Shown: one piece after another, positions 8,847 through 17,684 of the stretch
Layout: the number at the start of each line of letters is the position of its first letter
Position numbering within the stretch: the first letter of the stretch is position 1
From: QQUJ01 sp050287605
GTDB taxonomy: Bacteria; Pseudomonadota; Gammaproteobacteria; QQUJ01
NCBI GenBank assembly: GCA_050287605.1
Contig: JBNKCG010000025.1
Location: 1 to 64,000 of the forward strand
Length of the DNA stretch: 64,000 nucleotides
Reading direction: 5' to 3'
Translations under genes and position numbers: made by a program
Notes under the pieces: model-generated
Told to the model about the DNA's origin: nothing
The model's input: only the letters and a program-made list of their open reading frames with translations
Database searches by the model: none

Positions 8847-9973
8847 TTCGCGCTCATGTGCTGGGTGGCGTCGCCGTCGAACAGGACGGCGTACTGGCTG
8901 TAGCCCTCCTTCTCCAGATCGGCCTTGGGGATGAAGCGCAACGATGCGGAGTTGATGCAGTAGCGCAATCCGGTAGGCGCGGGGCCGTCCTTGAAGACGT
9001 GACCCAGGTGCGAGTCGCCGAAGCGGCTGCGAACCTCGGTACGCGGAAGGAGCAATTTGTAGTCGGTCTTGCGCACCACCAACTCATCCTCCAGCGGGCG
9101 GGTGAAGCTGGGCCACCCGGTGCCGGATTCGAATTTGTCGGTGGAGGAGAAGAGCGGCTCGCCGGTGACGACGTCGACATAGATGCCTTGCTGGTGGTTG
9201 TCCCAGTAGGCGTTCTGGAACGGCGGCTCGGTTGCATCCTTCTGGGTGACCTGGTACTGCAGCGGGCTCAGCTGCTTCTTAAGCTCGGCATCGCTGGGCT
9301 TGCTGTAATGGGTTGCAGGCGAATATTTGGCGTAGTCCACGTGTAGCTCCTTTCCCCAGGTCTTTTCCAGGTATTGGTCGCGACCCGAGTTGTAACGGTA
9401 GAACTTGTAGCGCAACGGATTGTGCTTGTAGTAGTCCTGATGATAGTCCTCAGCCACGTAGAAGGGGCCGGCGGGCAGAATGGGCGTAGTCACTGGTTTG
9501 TCGTAACGGCCGCTGGCGTTGAGCGCGGCTTCGGAGCGCTCGGCCGCCAGGCGCTGTGCTTCGCTGTGGTAGTAAATGGCGGAGGTGTACTGCTCACCGC
9601 GGTCGACGAATTGGCCGCCCGCATCGGTGGGATTCACCATGTGCCAGAAGGCCGCGAGCAACCCGTCGTAGGTGATGATGCGCGGATCGTAGTGCACCTC
9701 GACGCTCTCGCGGTGGCCGGTGGAGCCCGAAAAAACCTGATGATAGGTCGGGTTTTCCACGTGACCGCCGGTGTAACCCGAGACCGCCTGCACTACGCCG
9801 GGTACCTTTTCGAATCCCGCTTCCACGCACCAGAAGCAGCCTCCCGCGAAGGTAGCGACGGCCAGGTGCTGCGGTATTTCGGGTTTGGCGGCCATGGTGC
9901 CGTTGGCGCCCCCCAGTGCGAGCGAGGCGATGGTGGCAGTGGCCAGAGTCAGTGAGAGCATCAGTCGTTTCAT
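8843..9973 (-). CDS. msrAB: Secreted bifunctional methionine sulfoxide reductase MsrA-MsrB
   Basis: 376 residues from ATG 9973. A signal peptide is followed by an MsrA domain with the catalytic GCFWC motif (about residues 46-50), then an MsrB domain whose catalytic Cys sits in RYCINSAS. The MsrB zinc site is absent: the position of the first CxxC reads VDVVTG, as in PilB-type fusions. It reduces both S- and R-methionine sulfoxide in exported proteins. There is no N-terminal thioredoxin domain, unlike neisserial PilB, so an external reductant is needed; the coupled DUF1223 thioredoxin-fold protein downstream is a candidate (inference). Confidence 0.92.
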   Translation of the reverse strand: MKRLMLSLTLATATIASLALGGANGTMAAKPEIPQHLAVATFAGGCFWCVEAGFEKVPGVVQAVSGYTGGHVENPTYHQVFSGSTGHRESVEVHYDPRIITYDGLLAAFWHMVNPTDAGGQFVDRGEQYTSAIYYHSEAQRLAAERSEAALNASGRYDKPVTTPILPAGPFYVAEDYHQDYYKHNPLRYKFYRYNSGRDQYLEKTWGKELHVDYAKYSPATHYSKPSDAELKKQLSPLQYQVTQKDATEPPFQNAYWDNHQQGIYVDVVTGEPLFSSTDKFESGTGWPSFTRPLEDELVVRKTDYKLLLPRTEVRSRFGDSHLGHVFKDGPAPTGLRYCINSASLRFIPKADLEKEGYSQYAVLFDGDATQHMSAK

Positions 9974-10122
9974 GATCGTTTCCAACAGTCGTAGGGATCT
10001 GTCCCATAAGACCTGCCGGCACCACACATCATTCCAGGCGTTAGAAAAATGTGAATTCTTTTCCCGCTTGGCGGTCATCATGAGGTGAACCGGACAGTAG
10101 ACCGCGCGGAATGGAGGGCGTG

Positions 10123-11055
10123 ATGGCGCACGATCAGTCGGGAAATGGCCGGCGCCGGTTTCTGCGCGGCGTGGCCCTGGCGCCGCTGGCTTGGTGTCTG
10201 CCGGCGCCGACCGCCGCGCAAGCGGTGCAGCCCACCAGGCGCCCGATTCCCTCGACCGGTGAACGCATCCCGGTGATCGGAATGGGTTCGTGGATAACCT
10301 TCAACGTGGGCAGCGACGGCGCCGCCCGTGCCCAGCGCACCCGCGTATTGCAGCACTTCTTCCAACGTGGCGGCGCGCTGATCGACTCCTCGCCCATGTA
10401 CGGCTCGTCCGAGGAGGTGATCGGCCACTGCCTGCGCGCGATCGGCGCGGGTGCGCAGCCGTTTGCCGCCACCAAGGTCTGGATCTGGGGGCGCGCCCTC
10501 GGCGCACGCCAGATGGCGCATTCGCAGGAGCTGTGGGGGGTGCGGCGGTTCGATCTGATGCAGATCCACAACCTGCTCGATTGGGAGGCGCATCTGCAGA
10601 CCTTGCTGGAGTGGAAGCAGCAGGGCCGTATCCGCTACATCGGTGTCACCACGTCGCACGGACGGCGTCATGCTGAGCTGGAGCAGATCATGCGTACCCA
10701 GCCCATCGATTTCGTGCAGTTCACCTACAACGCCGCGGACCGGGAAGCGGAACAGCGCCTGCTGCCGCTGGCTGCCGAGCGCGGCCTGGCGGTGATCGCC
10801 AACCGGCCGTTTCAGGGCGGTACGCTGATCGATCGCGCCCGGCGTCAGCCGCTGCCTTCCTGGGCCGCCGAGATCGGGTGCGCCAACTGGGCGCAACTGC
10901 TGCTCAAGTTCGTCGTTTCCCATCCCGCGCTGACCTGTGCCATTCCGGCCACTTCGCGGGTCGATCACATGGAGGAGAACATGGGAGCGCTGTACGGCGT
11001 ACTGCCGGACGAGGGCATGCGCCGCCGCATAGCGCAGCAGGTGAGCGATTTTTGA
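10123..11055 (+). CDS. Tat-exported aldo/keto reductase
   Basis: About 310 residues. ATG 10123 has GGAGG about five bases upstream. A twin-arginine leader (GRRRFLRG followed by a hydrophobic run ending AAQA) implies folded export, fitting a cofactor-loaded enzyme. The aldo/keto reductase tetrad is visible: Asp and Tyr in IDSSPMYGSSE, Lys in ATKVW and His in MQIHN. The NADPH-binding C-terminal part is present. Substrate unknown. It is divergent from msrAB across a 149-base region that must hold both promoters. Confidence 0.85.
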   Translation: MAHDQSGNGRRRFLRGVALAPLAWCLPAPTAAQAVQPTRRPIPSTGERIPVIGMGSWITFNVGSDGAARAQRTRVLQHFFQRGGALIDSSPMYGSSEEVIGHCLRAIGAGAQPFAATKVWIWGRALGARQMAHSQELWGVRRFDLMQIHNLLDWEAHLQTLLEWKQQGRIRYIGVTTSHGRRHAELEQIMRTQPIDFVQFTYNAADREAEQRLLPLAAERGLAVIANRPFQGGTLIDRARRQPLPSWAAEIGCANWAQLLLKFVVSHPALTCAIPATSRVDHMEENMGALYGVLPDEGMRRRIAQQVSDF

Positions 11056-11188
11056 CTATGCTGGTAAGGTCGGCCGGGTAGCGACGGTCCTGTTCCACAC
11101 GGTCCCCCCTAGTCGCAAGGGGATGTCATCCGCGATTGTACGAAGGAACAACAACTCGCGCGCAAGCGAGCGCTCATAAGGAATCACC

Positions 11189-12478
11189 ATGACACCATCC
11201 TCCGGCACCCGGCCGCTTCGTGAAGGGGCGGCCAGTGAGATTCGTGCATCCCTCATCGAGGCCTATCGGCGCGTGCGCGAGCGCAGTCATGAGATTTGCG
11301 CGCCATTGGAAACGGAAGACTACGTCATCCAGACTTTCCCGGATGTCAGTCCGCCCAAGTGGCATTTGGCGCACACCTCGTGGTTTTTCGAAACCTTTCT
11401 GCTGACGCCGTACGCGTCGCGGTACGCACCGTTCCACCCTGCCTTCGCGTACCTGTTCAACTCCTACTACGAGACCGTGGGGACGTTCTGGCCGCGGCCG
11501 CAGCGCGGCCTGTTGGCGCGTCCGACGGTGCGCGAAATCTACGACTACCGAGCGCACGTGGATGAAGCCATGGTGCGGTTGCTGGAGAGCGCCGACGAGT
11601 CGCAGTGGCCCGCCATCAACGCCCGCGTGACCCTGGGCTTGAATCACGAGCAGCAGCATCAGGAGTTGCTGCTCACCGACATCAAGCACATCTTCGCGCA
11701 CAATCCGCTGCATCCCGTGTACCGCGAGACGCCGTCGTCGCCCGCCGTTCCGATCCCGGCGCTGAATTGGAACGACATGCCGGGCGGTCTGGTGGAGGTC
11801 GGTTCTGACGGGGCGGGTTTTGCGTTCGACAACGAATCGCCGCGTCACAAGGTGTATCTGGAGCCGTTTCACCTGGCCTCGCGCCTGGTCACCAACGGCG
11901 AGTATCTGCAGTTCATGGAGGACGGCGGATACACGCAGGCGCAACACTGGCTCTCCGACGGCTGGGCAGCGGTGAAACAACGTGGCTGGCGCAGTCCACT
12001 CTATTGGGAACGCCGCGACGATGAATGGTGGCAGATGACGTTGAGCGGCCTGCGTCCGCTGTCGCGGGATGAGCCAGTGTGTCACGTGAGTTTCTACGAG
12101 GCCGACGCCTACGCGCGTTGGGCGGGGCGACGTCTGCCCACGGAGATGGAGTGGGAGATGGCGGCGGTACGGGTACCCGTCGCGGGAAACCTGTACGACG
12201 GCGGCAACCTCCATCCGCGGCCTGCGCAGGGCGACGGGACGCTATTGCAGCTCTACGGCGACGTGTGGGAGTGGACGCAAAGCCCCTATACCGCCTATCC
12301 CGGCTATCGAGCACCCGCCGGGGCGCTGGGCGAGTACAACGGCAAGTTCATGTGCAATCAGCTGGTGCTGCGCGGCGGTTCGTGCGTGACGCCCGACGAT
12401 CACATCAGACCCACTTACCGTAATTTCTTCTTCGGTCCCGACCGCTGGCAGTTCACCGGCATCCGCCTGGCGTATTAG
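11189..12478 (+). CDS. egtB: Ergothioneine sulfoxide synthase EgtB
   Basis: 429 residues with an N-terminal DinB-like four-helix domain carrying the iron-binding HEQQHQE motif (about residue 152) and a C-terminal formylglycine-generating-enzyme-like domain ending in GSCVTP and FTGIRLAY. EgtB joins trimethylhistidine (hercynine) to a thiol (gamma-glutamylcysteine or cysteine) with oxygen. AAGGA precedes ATG 11189. The partner egtD follows about 280 bases on, and the gap is filled by a small TA-flanked element whose first base forms part of the TAG stop codon. Confidence 0.93.
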   Translation: MTPSSGTRPLREGAASEIRASLIEAYRRVRERSHEICAPLETEDYVIQTFPDVSPPKWHLAHTSWFFETFLLTPYASRYAPFHPAFAYLFNSYYETVGTFWPRPQRGLLARPTVREIYDYRAHVDEAMVRLLESADESQWPAINARVTLGLNHEQQHQELLLTDIKHIFAHNPLHPVYRETPSSPAVPIPALNWNDMPGGLVEVGSDGAGFAFDNESPRHKVYLEPFHLASRLVTNGEYLQFMEDGGYTQAQHWLSDGWAAVKQRGWRSPLYWERRDDEWWQMTLSGLRPLSRDEPVCHVSFYEADAYARWAGRRLPTEMEWEMAAVRVPVAGNLYDGGNLHPRPAQGDGTLLQLYGDVWEWTQSPYTAYPGYRAPAGALGEYNGKFMCNQLVLRGGSCVTPDDHIRPTYRNFFFGPDRWQFTGIRLAY

Positions 12479-12757
12479 GGCCTGTTGTGCCTGAAAACGC
12501 GCCAATCAAGGCGCGAGGAGCGAAGTTTGGTAACTCCAAATGAACGAGAGCCTGCCCCACGAGCGCAGCGAGTGTATTGGGTACGAGCAACGCTGAGTGG
12601 CGGGTTTTCAGGCGCAACCCGAAGGGCTGGGCCTCATTTTCCGCCCAGCGGCGTTATCACTCGCTCATGTAGAGTGACTACACATCGCTCATTCTGCCTT
12701 GCTGGACAAAAAATGAGACTCAGCAGTACCTATACGATTAGTGTTAGCAGGCCCTAA
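12476..12757. mobile_element. TA-flanked MITE-like element between egtB and egtD
   Basis: The whole gap between egtB and egtD is bounded by inverted termini: TTAGGGCCTG on the left (12475-12484) and its complement CAGGCCCTAA on the right (12747-12756), followed by less perfect matches. TA dinucleotides flank both ends, the target duplication typical of IS630/Tc1-type transposition. It carries no ORF, only AT-poor hairpin-prone sequence. Miniature non-autonomous element is an inference from structure; a copy elsewhere in the genome would prove it. Confidence 0.5.
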
Positions 12758-12758
12758 G

Positions 12759-13733
12759 ATGCGCAACGCTCAACTGCACTTCCACGATTTAAATCCGACG
12801 CTGGGAAGTTTCCGCGACGACGTACTGGCGGGGCTGCGCGCCGAGCGTCGGCAAATTCCACCCAAATACTTCTATGACGAAGCCGGTTCCAAACTCTTCG
12901 ACGCGATCACGGCGTTGCCTGAGTACTATCCCACGCGCACCGAGATCGGCATCCTCGAAGCCCATCGCGTGCCGATCGCGCGCCTCGCGGGCAGGGGCTG
13001 CGTATTGATCGAATTGGGCAGCGGCAGCAGCCACAAGGTGCGGGTGCTGTTGGACGCGTTGTCACCCAGCGTTTATCTGCCCATCGATATCTCGCGCGAG
13101 CACCTGCGCGAATCCGCGGCCCGGTTGGCCGCCGATCATCCCGATCTGGTGGTGCATGCCACCTGTGCCGATTTCACCCGGCCGCTGCAGTTGCCGGCAG
13201 CCATGCCGCCGGCTCGGCGGGTGGCGTTCTTTCCTGGTTCGAGTATCGGCAATTTCGATCCGCCGGATGCGCTGGCGCTGCTGCGCGGCGTCAACGCACT
13301 GGTGGGCCCGCGCGGTGCGCTGCTGATCGGGGTCGACCGCAAGAAGGACCCCGTGAGGCTGCACGAGGCCTACAACGATGCCCAGGGCGTCACCGCCGCC
13401 TTCAACCTCAATCTCCTGGCGCGTATCAACAGCGAGCTGGAAGGGGATTTCGCGAGCGACGCCTTCGCGCACTACGCCTTCTACAACCCGCACCGCGGGC
13501 GCATCGAGATGCATCTGACGAGTCTGCGCGATCAGCGGGTTCGGGTTGCCGGTGAGCCGTTCGCGTTTCGCGAAGGCGAAACCATCCACACCGAGAACTC
13601 CTACAAATACACCCACTCCGAATTCGTCGCGTTGGCCGGCAAGGCGGGGTTTTCTCTTGTCGAATCGTGGAGCGACGCAGCCGGGTGGTTCAGCGTGTTC
13701 TATCTGAAAGTGGCGCGCTCAGCGCGGCGATGA
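12759..13733 (+). CDS. egtD: L-histidine N(alpha)-methyltransferase EgtD
   Basis: About 324 residues, full length. It has the EgtD start region (IPPKYFYDEAGSKLFDAIT), the SAM-binding motif LIELGSGSSHKVRVLL, FFPGSSIGNF, LIGVDRKKD and the C-terminal IHTENSYKYT, all hallmarks of the histidine trimethylating enzyme that makes hercynine for ergothioneine. ATG 12759 has no good ribosome site and lies two bases inside the right end of the MITE-like element, so expression may depend on the element or on egtB read-through. Confidence 0.93.
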   Translation: MRNAQLHFHDLNPTLGSFRDDVLAGLRAERRQIPPKYFYDEAGSKLFDAITALPEYYPTRTEIGILEAHRVPIARLAGRGCVLIELGSGSSHKVRVLLDALSPSVYLPIDISREHLRESAARLAADHPDLVVHATCADFTRPLQLPAAMPPARRVAFFPGSSIGNFDPPDALALLRGVNALVGPRGALLIGVDRKKDPVRLHEAYNDAQGVTAAFNLNLLARINSELEGDFASDAFAHYAFYNPHRGRIEMHLTSLRDQRVRVAGEPFAFREGETIHTENSYKYTHSEFVALAGKAGFSLVESWSDAAGWFSVFYLKVARSARR

Positions 13734-13743
13734 AGGTGGCGTG

Positions 13744-13770
13744 GCTTCGCCCTCCGAAAGAGGGCGAAGC
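13744..13770. terminator. Bidirectional hairpin between convergent genes
   Basis: A perfect 11-base-pair stem (gcttcgccctc with its complement) and a 5-base loop CGAAA lies between egtD and the convergent RRM gene. It has no U-tract on either side, but position and symmetry suit a shared terminator or RNA 3'-end stabiliser. Confidence 0.6.
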
Positions 13771-13798
13771 GAATATCGGTCGGAGTCGGGCGCGTCCG

Positions 13799-14071
13799 TT
13801 AGCGCCTGCCGCGGCCGCGGCCTTTGCCGGCGTTGGGCTTTTCGAAGCGCACGCGTAGGGGTTTTCCTTCGAAGTTCTTTCCGTCCAGGCCCGCCATGGC
13901 GGCGCGCGCTTCGTGGCCTTCCATCTCGATAAAGCCAAAGCCCCGGCATTTGCCCGAGAAGACATCGGAGGCGAGGTGAATGGAGCGCACCTTTCCGTAT
14001 TCGGCGAATAGGGTCTGCACCGAGTCTTCGGTGGCGTCCTGCGGCAGATTGCCGATGAACAGTTTTAGCAT
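13799..14071 (-). CDS. RRM-domain RNA-binding protein
   Basis: 90 residues: one RNA-recognition motif with RNP2 (LFIGNL, residues 4-9) and RNP1 (RGFGFIEM, about 43-50), then a Gly/Arg-rich tail (GKGRGRGRR). Such single-RRM proteins in proteobacteria bind single-stranded RNA or DNA and are often cold-induced. It lies beside a cold-shock protein on the same strand. Its ribosome site is buried in a 7-bp hairpin (14080-14100). Confidence 0.92.
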   Translation of the reverse strand: MLKLFIGNLPQDATEDSVQTLFAEYGKVRSIHLASDVFSGKCRGFGFIEMEGHEARAAMAGLDGKNFEGKPLRVRFEKPNAGKGRGRGRR

Positions 14072-14079
14072 TGCGGTGT

Positions 14080-14100
14080 CCTTTCAAGGCCCCTGAAAGG
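14080..14100 (-). promoter_or_regulatory. Hairpin occluding the RRM gene's ribosome site
   Basis: Read on the minus strand, CCTTTCA (14100-14094) pairs perfectly with TGAAAGG (14086-14080) across a 7-nt loop. GAAAGG is the only good Shine-Dalgarno, 9 bases before the ATG at 14071. The structure could act as an RNA thermosensor or autoregulatory site; that is inference. Confidence 0.4.
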
Positions 14101-14142
14101 GGGAGGTTCCCGCATCAGGCACGATGGTGGAATTAGCAAAGA

Positions 14143-14170
14143 ACGAACCCCGCAGTGACGCGGGGTTCGT
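14143..14170 (-). terminator. Rho-independent terminator of the cold-shock gene
   Basis: A perfect 11-base-pair stem (acgaaccccgc and complement) with a 6-nt loop, followed on the minus strand by TCTTTGCT. It lies 26 bases past the stop of the cold-shock gene. Confidence 0.8.
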
Positions 14171-14195
14171 CGCACACAGCCGAAGAGCGAACCTC

Positions 14196-14399
14196 TTAGG
14201 CGGGGGTGACGTTCGTTGCCTGCAGACCTTTGGGGCCGCGCTCAACGTCGAACGTTACTTGCTGTCCCTCGGCCAGCGTCTTGAAACCGCTGCCCTTGAT
14301 GGCGGAGAAGTGCACGAACACATCGTCGCTGCCATCGGCGGGGGAGATGAAACCGAATCCCTTGGATTCGTTGAACCACTTCACGGTACCTGTTGCCAT
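14196..14399 (-). CDS. CspA-family cold-shock protein
   Basis: 67 residues from ATG 14399 with GGAG upstream. It has the canonical start MATGTVKWFN, RNP1 KGFGFI and RNP2 VFVHF of the oligonucleotide-binding cold-shock domain. It acts as an RNA chaperone. Upstream, 14400-14634 has no gene and likely holds a long 5' leader, as is common for cspA-type genes. It ends at a strong terminator, so it is monocistronic. Confidence 0.95.
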   Translation of the reverse strand: MATGTVKWFNESKGFGFISPADGSDDVFVHFSAIKGSGFKTLAEGQQVTFDVERGPKGLQATNVTPA

Positions 14400-14634
14400 G
14401 TTGATTAACTCCAATATATTGAGAACGACTCGTGCGCAGTCAATTGCAGGTCTTGGGAGGTAATCGACAGAGATGACCGTTTCGGTGCTACTCGAAAATC
14501 CGGGTTGTTACCGGATTCTGAAACCTGAAGAACGTGCAACTAATCGCGTGACGGCCTGCCCAGCGGGTGGCTTGGCGCCGGATTCCGGCTAGAGGCCCTT
14601 TGAAGCATACACGCATTTTGCGGCCGAGTCCGAT

Positions 14635-15051
14635 TTAGTTTTCCTCAGCCACCCTGCCGCGTAGGCGCTTTTGCTGGCCGCGCTGGGTCTTCGCATCCAG
14701 GCGCTTGCGTTGCGAAGCCCGGGTCGGTTGGGTTGCCACGCGCCTCTTGCGCACTACCGCGACGCTGCGGATCAGCTCGCAAAGCCGCTGCAGTGCGTCC
14801 TCGCGGTTTTTCTCCTGGGTGCGGAAGCGCTGCGCTTTGATGACGATCACCCCGTCGCGCGTGATGCGCCGATCCTTAAGCGCCAGCAGGCGCGTTTTGT
14901 AGAACTCCGGTAGCGACGAAGCCTGACTGTCGAAGCGCAGGTGGATGGCGCTGGCGACCTTGTTGACGTTCTGTCCGCCCGCCCCTTGCGCGCGCACGGC
15001 GTGGATTTCGATCTCTTCGTCCGGGATGGCCACTTGTTGGGAGATGCGCAT
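14635..15051 (-). CDS. arfB: Peptidyl-tRNA hydrolase ArfB (stalled-ribosome rescue)
   Basis: 138 residues with the class I release-factor GGQ motif (GAGGQNVNK, about residues 24-32) and, after a linker, a strongly basic tail (KRLDAKTQRGQQKRLRGR) that enters the empty mRNA channel. This is the ArfB/YaeJ layout. It frees ribosomes stalled at broken mRNA ends. It is divergent from the peroxiredoxin gene across 188 bases. Confidence 0.93.
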   Translation of the reverse strand: MRISQQVAIPDEEIEIHAVRAQGAGGQNVNKVASAIHLRFDSQASSLPEFYKTRLLALKDRRITRDGVIVIKAQRFRTQEKNREDALQRLCELIRSVAVVRKRRVATQPTRASQRKRLDAKTQRGQQKRLRGRVAEEN

Positions 15052-15113
15052 GGCGGGAGCCGTCGGGTACGGATGCGGGTGATTATACCTGCGATCGCGA
15101 GGGGATTGCTTTC

Positions 15114-15159
15114 ATAGGAATTGGCTATCAAACGGTTTGTAACGTTCTATTTCTATAAT
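15114..15159 (+). promoter_or_regulatory. OxyR-type operator and -10 box ahead of peroxiredoxin gene
   Basis: The spacing ATAG-N7-CTAT-N7-TTTG-N7-CTAT spans 15114-15150, matching three of the four tetramers of the OxyR tetramer site (ATAG-N7-CTAT-N7-ATAG-N7-CTAT). Four bases after it lies a perfect -10, TATAAT (15154-15159), with no good -35. OxyR overlapping the -35 is the usual geometry of an activated promoter. The start codon is 80 bases downstream. Confidence 0.7.
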
Positions 15160-15239
15160 GATCCTCCAGTCCCTATTCTGGGTCCCGTAGCCGGGAGACG
15201 ACTTCCGGCGCCAAAGCCCAACCTTCAGGAGATTCAATC

Positions 15240-15983
<744 letters not shown>

Positions 15984-16061
15984 CTGCACCGAGGATGGGA
16001 TCCCCGCCCAGCGGGGATCCCCCTCCCTTCAAGAACAACCATCCGTCAGGGGACAGCGGTC

Positions 16062-17450
16062 ATGAACAATCACTTCGATCTCATCGCCATCGGCGGCGGC
16101 AGCGGCGGCCTGGCCGTGGCGGAACGCGCCGCGCAGTTGGGCCAGCGCGTGGCGCTGATCGCGGCCGGCCCGCTGGGCGGCACTTGCGTCAACAACGGGT
16201 GCGTGCCCAAGAAGATCATGTGGTACGCGGCCCACCTGGCAACGGCGGCGCGCGACGCGCCCGGTTTCGGCGTCAGGGTGGCGCCGCCTCGCGTGGACTG
16301 GACCGCGCTGGTGGAGGGGCGCGACGGCTACGTCGCCAACATCAACGACTACTGGGACGGCTACGCCGAGTCGCAAGGCGTTACCGTCATCCGCGGCAGC
16401 GCGCGCTTTGTCGATGCCGACACCGTAGCGGTGGACGGCGTCGAATACCGCGGCGATCACATCGTCATCGCCACCGGCGGGCGTCCCATCGTGCCGCGCG
16501 TACCCGGCGCCGGGCTGGGCATCACCTCCGACGGCTTTTTCGAGCTGCGTGAGCAGCCGCGCCGCGTGGCGGTGATCGGCGGCGGTTACATCGGCGTCGA
16601 GCTGGCGGGCGTGTTGCGGGCGCTGGGCTGCGAGGTGGTGTTGGTGGCGTTGGAGAAGCGGCTGCTGGAGCTGTTCGACCCCATGGTGGACCGGGTGCTG
16701 GGCGCGGAGATGCTGAAGCAGGGTATCGCCTTGCAGCTGGGTACCCAGGTTTCCGGCCTGACGAAAGCCGCCGACGGAACGATTTCCGTCGACACCGTGG
16801 GGGGTACGACGCTGCCGGGATTCGACACCGTGATCTGGGCGGTGGGTCGCGCGCCCAACACCGCTGCTTTGGAGGTCGCCAACGCCGGTGTCGCCATGCA
16901 GCCCAACGGCGCCATCCCGGTGGACGACTACCAGAACACCAACGTGCCCGACATCTACGCCGTGGGCGACGTGACCGGTCGCGTGCCGCTGACCCCGGTC
17001 GCCATCGCGGCCGGCCGGCGGCTGGCGGAGCGGCTGTTCGGCGGACAGCCGGAGCGCAGGCTCGATTACGCGCAGATCCCCAGCGTGGTCTTCGCGCATC
17101 CGCCGGTGGGCACCGTAGGTCTCACCGAGCCGCAGGCGCGCGAGTATTACGGCGATGCGGTGACCGTCTACCAGACCGAGTTCAGGCCTATGCGCTTTGC
17201 ACTGGCGGCCCATCCGCAGACCACGGCGATGAAGCTGGTGTGCGCCGGTCCCGAGGAGCGCGTCGTGGGCATCCACCTCGTCGGTGAAGGGGTGGACGAG
17301 ATGTTGCAGGGCTTCGCGGTGGCGGTGAAGATGGGCGTCACCAAGGCGCAGTTGGACGACACCGTGGCCATTCATCCCACCAGCGCTGAGGAGCTGGTGA
17401 CGCTGAAGGCGCGGCGCGACGGCATTCCGGCGATTTCCGCCGCGGCGTAA
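16062..17450 (+). CDS. Glutathione (amide) reductase, predicted NADH-preferring
   Basis: 462 residues. FAD site GGGSGGLAVAERAA at the N-terminus, redox-active disulfide GGTCVNNGCVPKK, NAD(P)-binding GGGYIGVELAG, ATPDH-type FAD motif YAVGDVTG, and the C-terminal HPTSAEE catalytic His-Glu. The two Arg that grip the NADPH phosphate in E. coli Gor align with Leu197 and Glu203 (VALEKRLLELFDP), so NADH use is predicted, as known for the glutathione amide reductase of Chromatium gracile. It pairs with the upstream peroxidase. Confidence 0.9.
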   Translation: MNNHFDLIAIGGGSGGLAVAERAAQLGQRVALIAAGPLGGTCVNNGCVPKKIMWYAAHLATAARDAPGFGVRVAPPRVDWTALVEGRDGYVANINDYWDGYAESQGVTVIRGSARFVDADTVAVDGVEYRGDHIVIATGGRPIVPRVPGAGLGITSDGFFELREQPRRVAVIGGGYIGVELAGVLRALGCEVVLVALEKRLLELFDPMVDRVLGAEMLKQGIALQLGTQVSGLTKAADGTISVDTVGGTTLPGFDTVIWAVGRAPNTAALEVANAGVAMQPNGAIPVDDYQNTNVPDIYAVGDVTGRVPLTPVAIAAGRRLAERLFGGQPERRLDYAQIPSVVFAHPPVGTVGLTEPQAREYYGDAVTVYQTEFRPMRFALAAHPQTTAMKLVCAGPEERVVGIHLVGEGVDEMLQGFAVAVKMGVTKAQLDDTVAIHPTSAEELVTLKARRDGIPAISAAA

Positions 17451-17684
17451 CTCAATGCGGGGATGGGCTCACGCGGGTCCGTCCCCGCAGCCCGCAACGA
17501 AACCGTTGTGCCCCGAGCCCCAAGGTCTGCTAGACTGCGCGCTCCTGACGCCTTTCGGTCGGCGTCCGATCCCTTCGCGGTAACACCTTCAGCGGTTTTT
17601 CCTCGAACAACACCCTAGTTTCCCGCCTGAGACCGTCCCAAAGCGCAAGCTTTGGCGAGGCCGGTTCTAACCAGAGAGCATTGC

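Noticed and set aside
14415..14634. Riboswitch upstream of the cold-shock gene
   Set aside because: No known riboswitch core is visible; a plain long leader is more likely.
16029..17375. 448-residue minus-strand frame over the glutathione reductase gene
   Set aside because: Antisense shadow of a clear flavoenzyme; no ribosome site or recognised motif.
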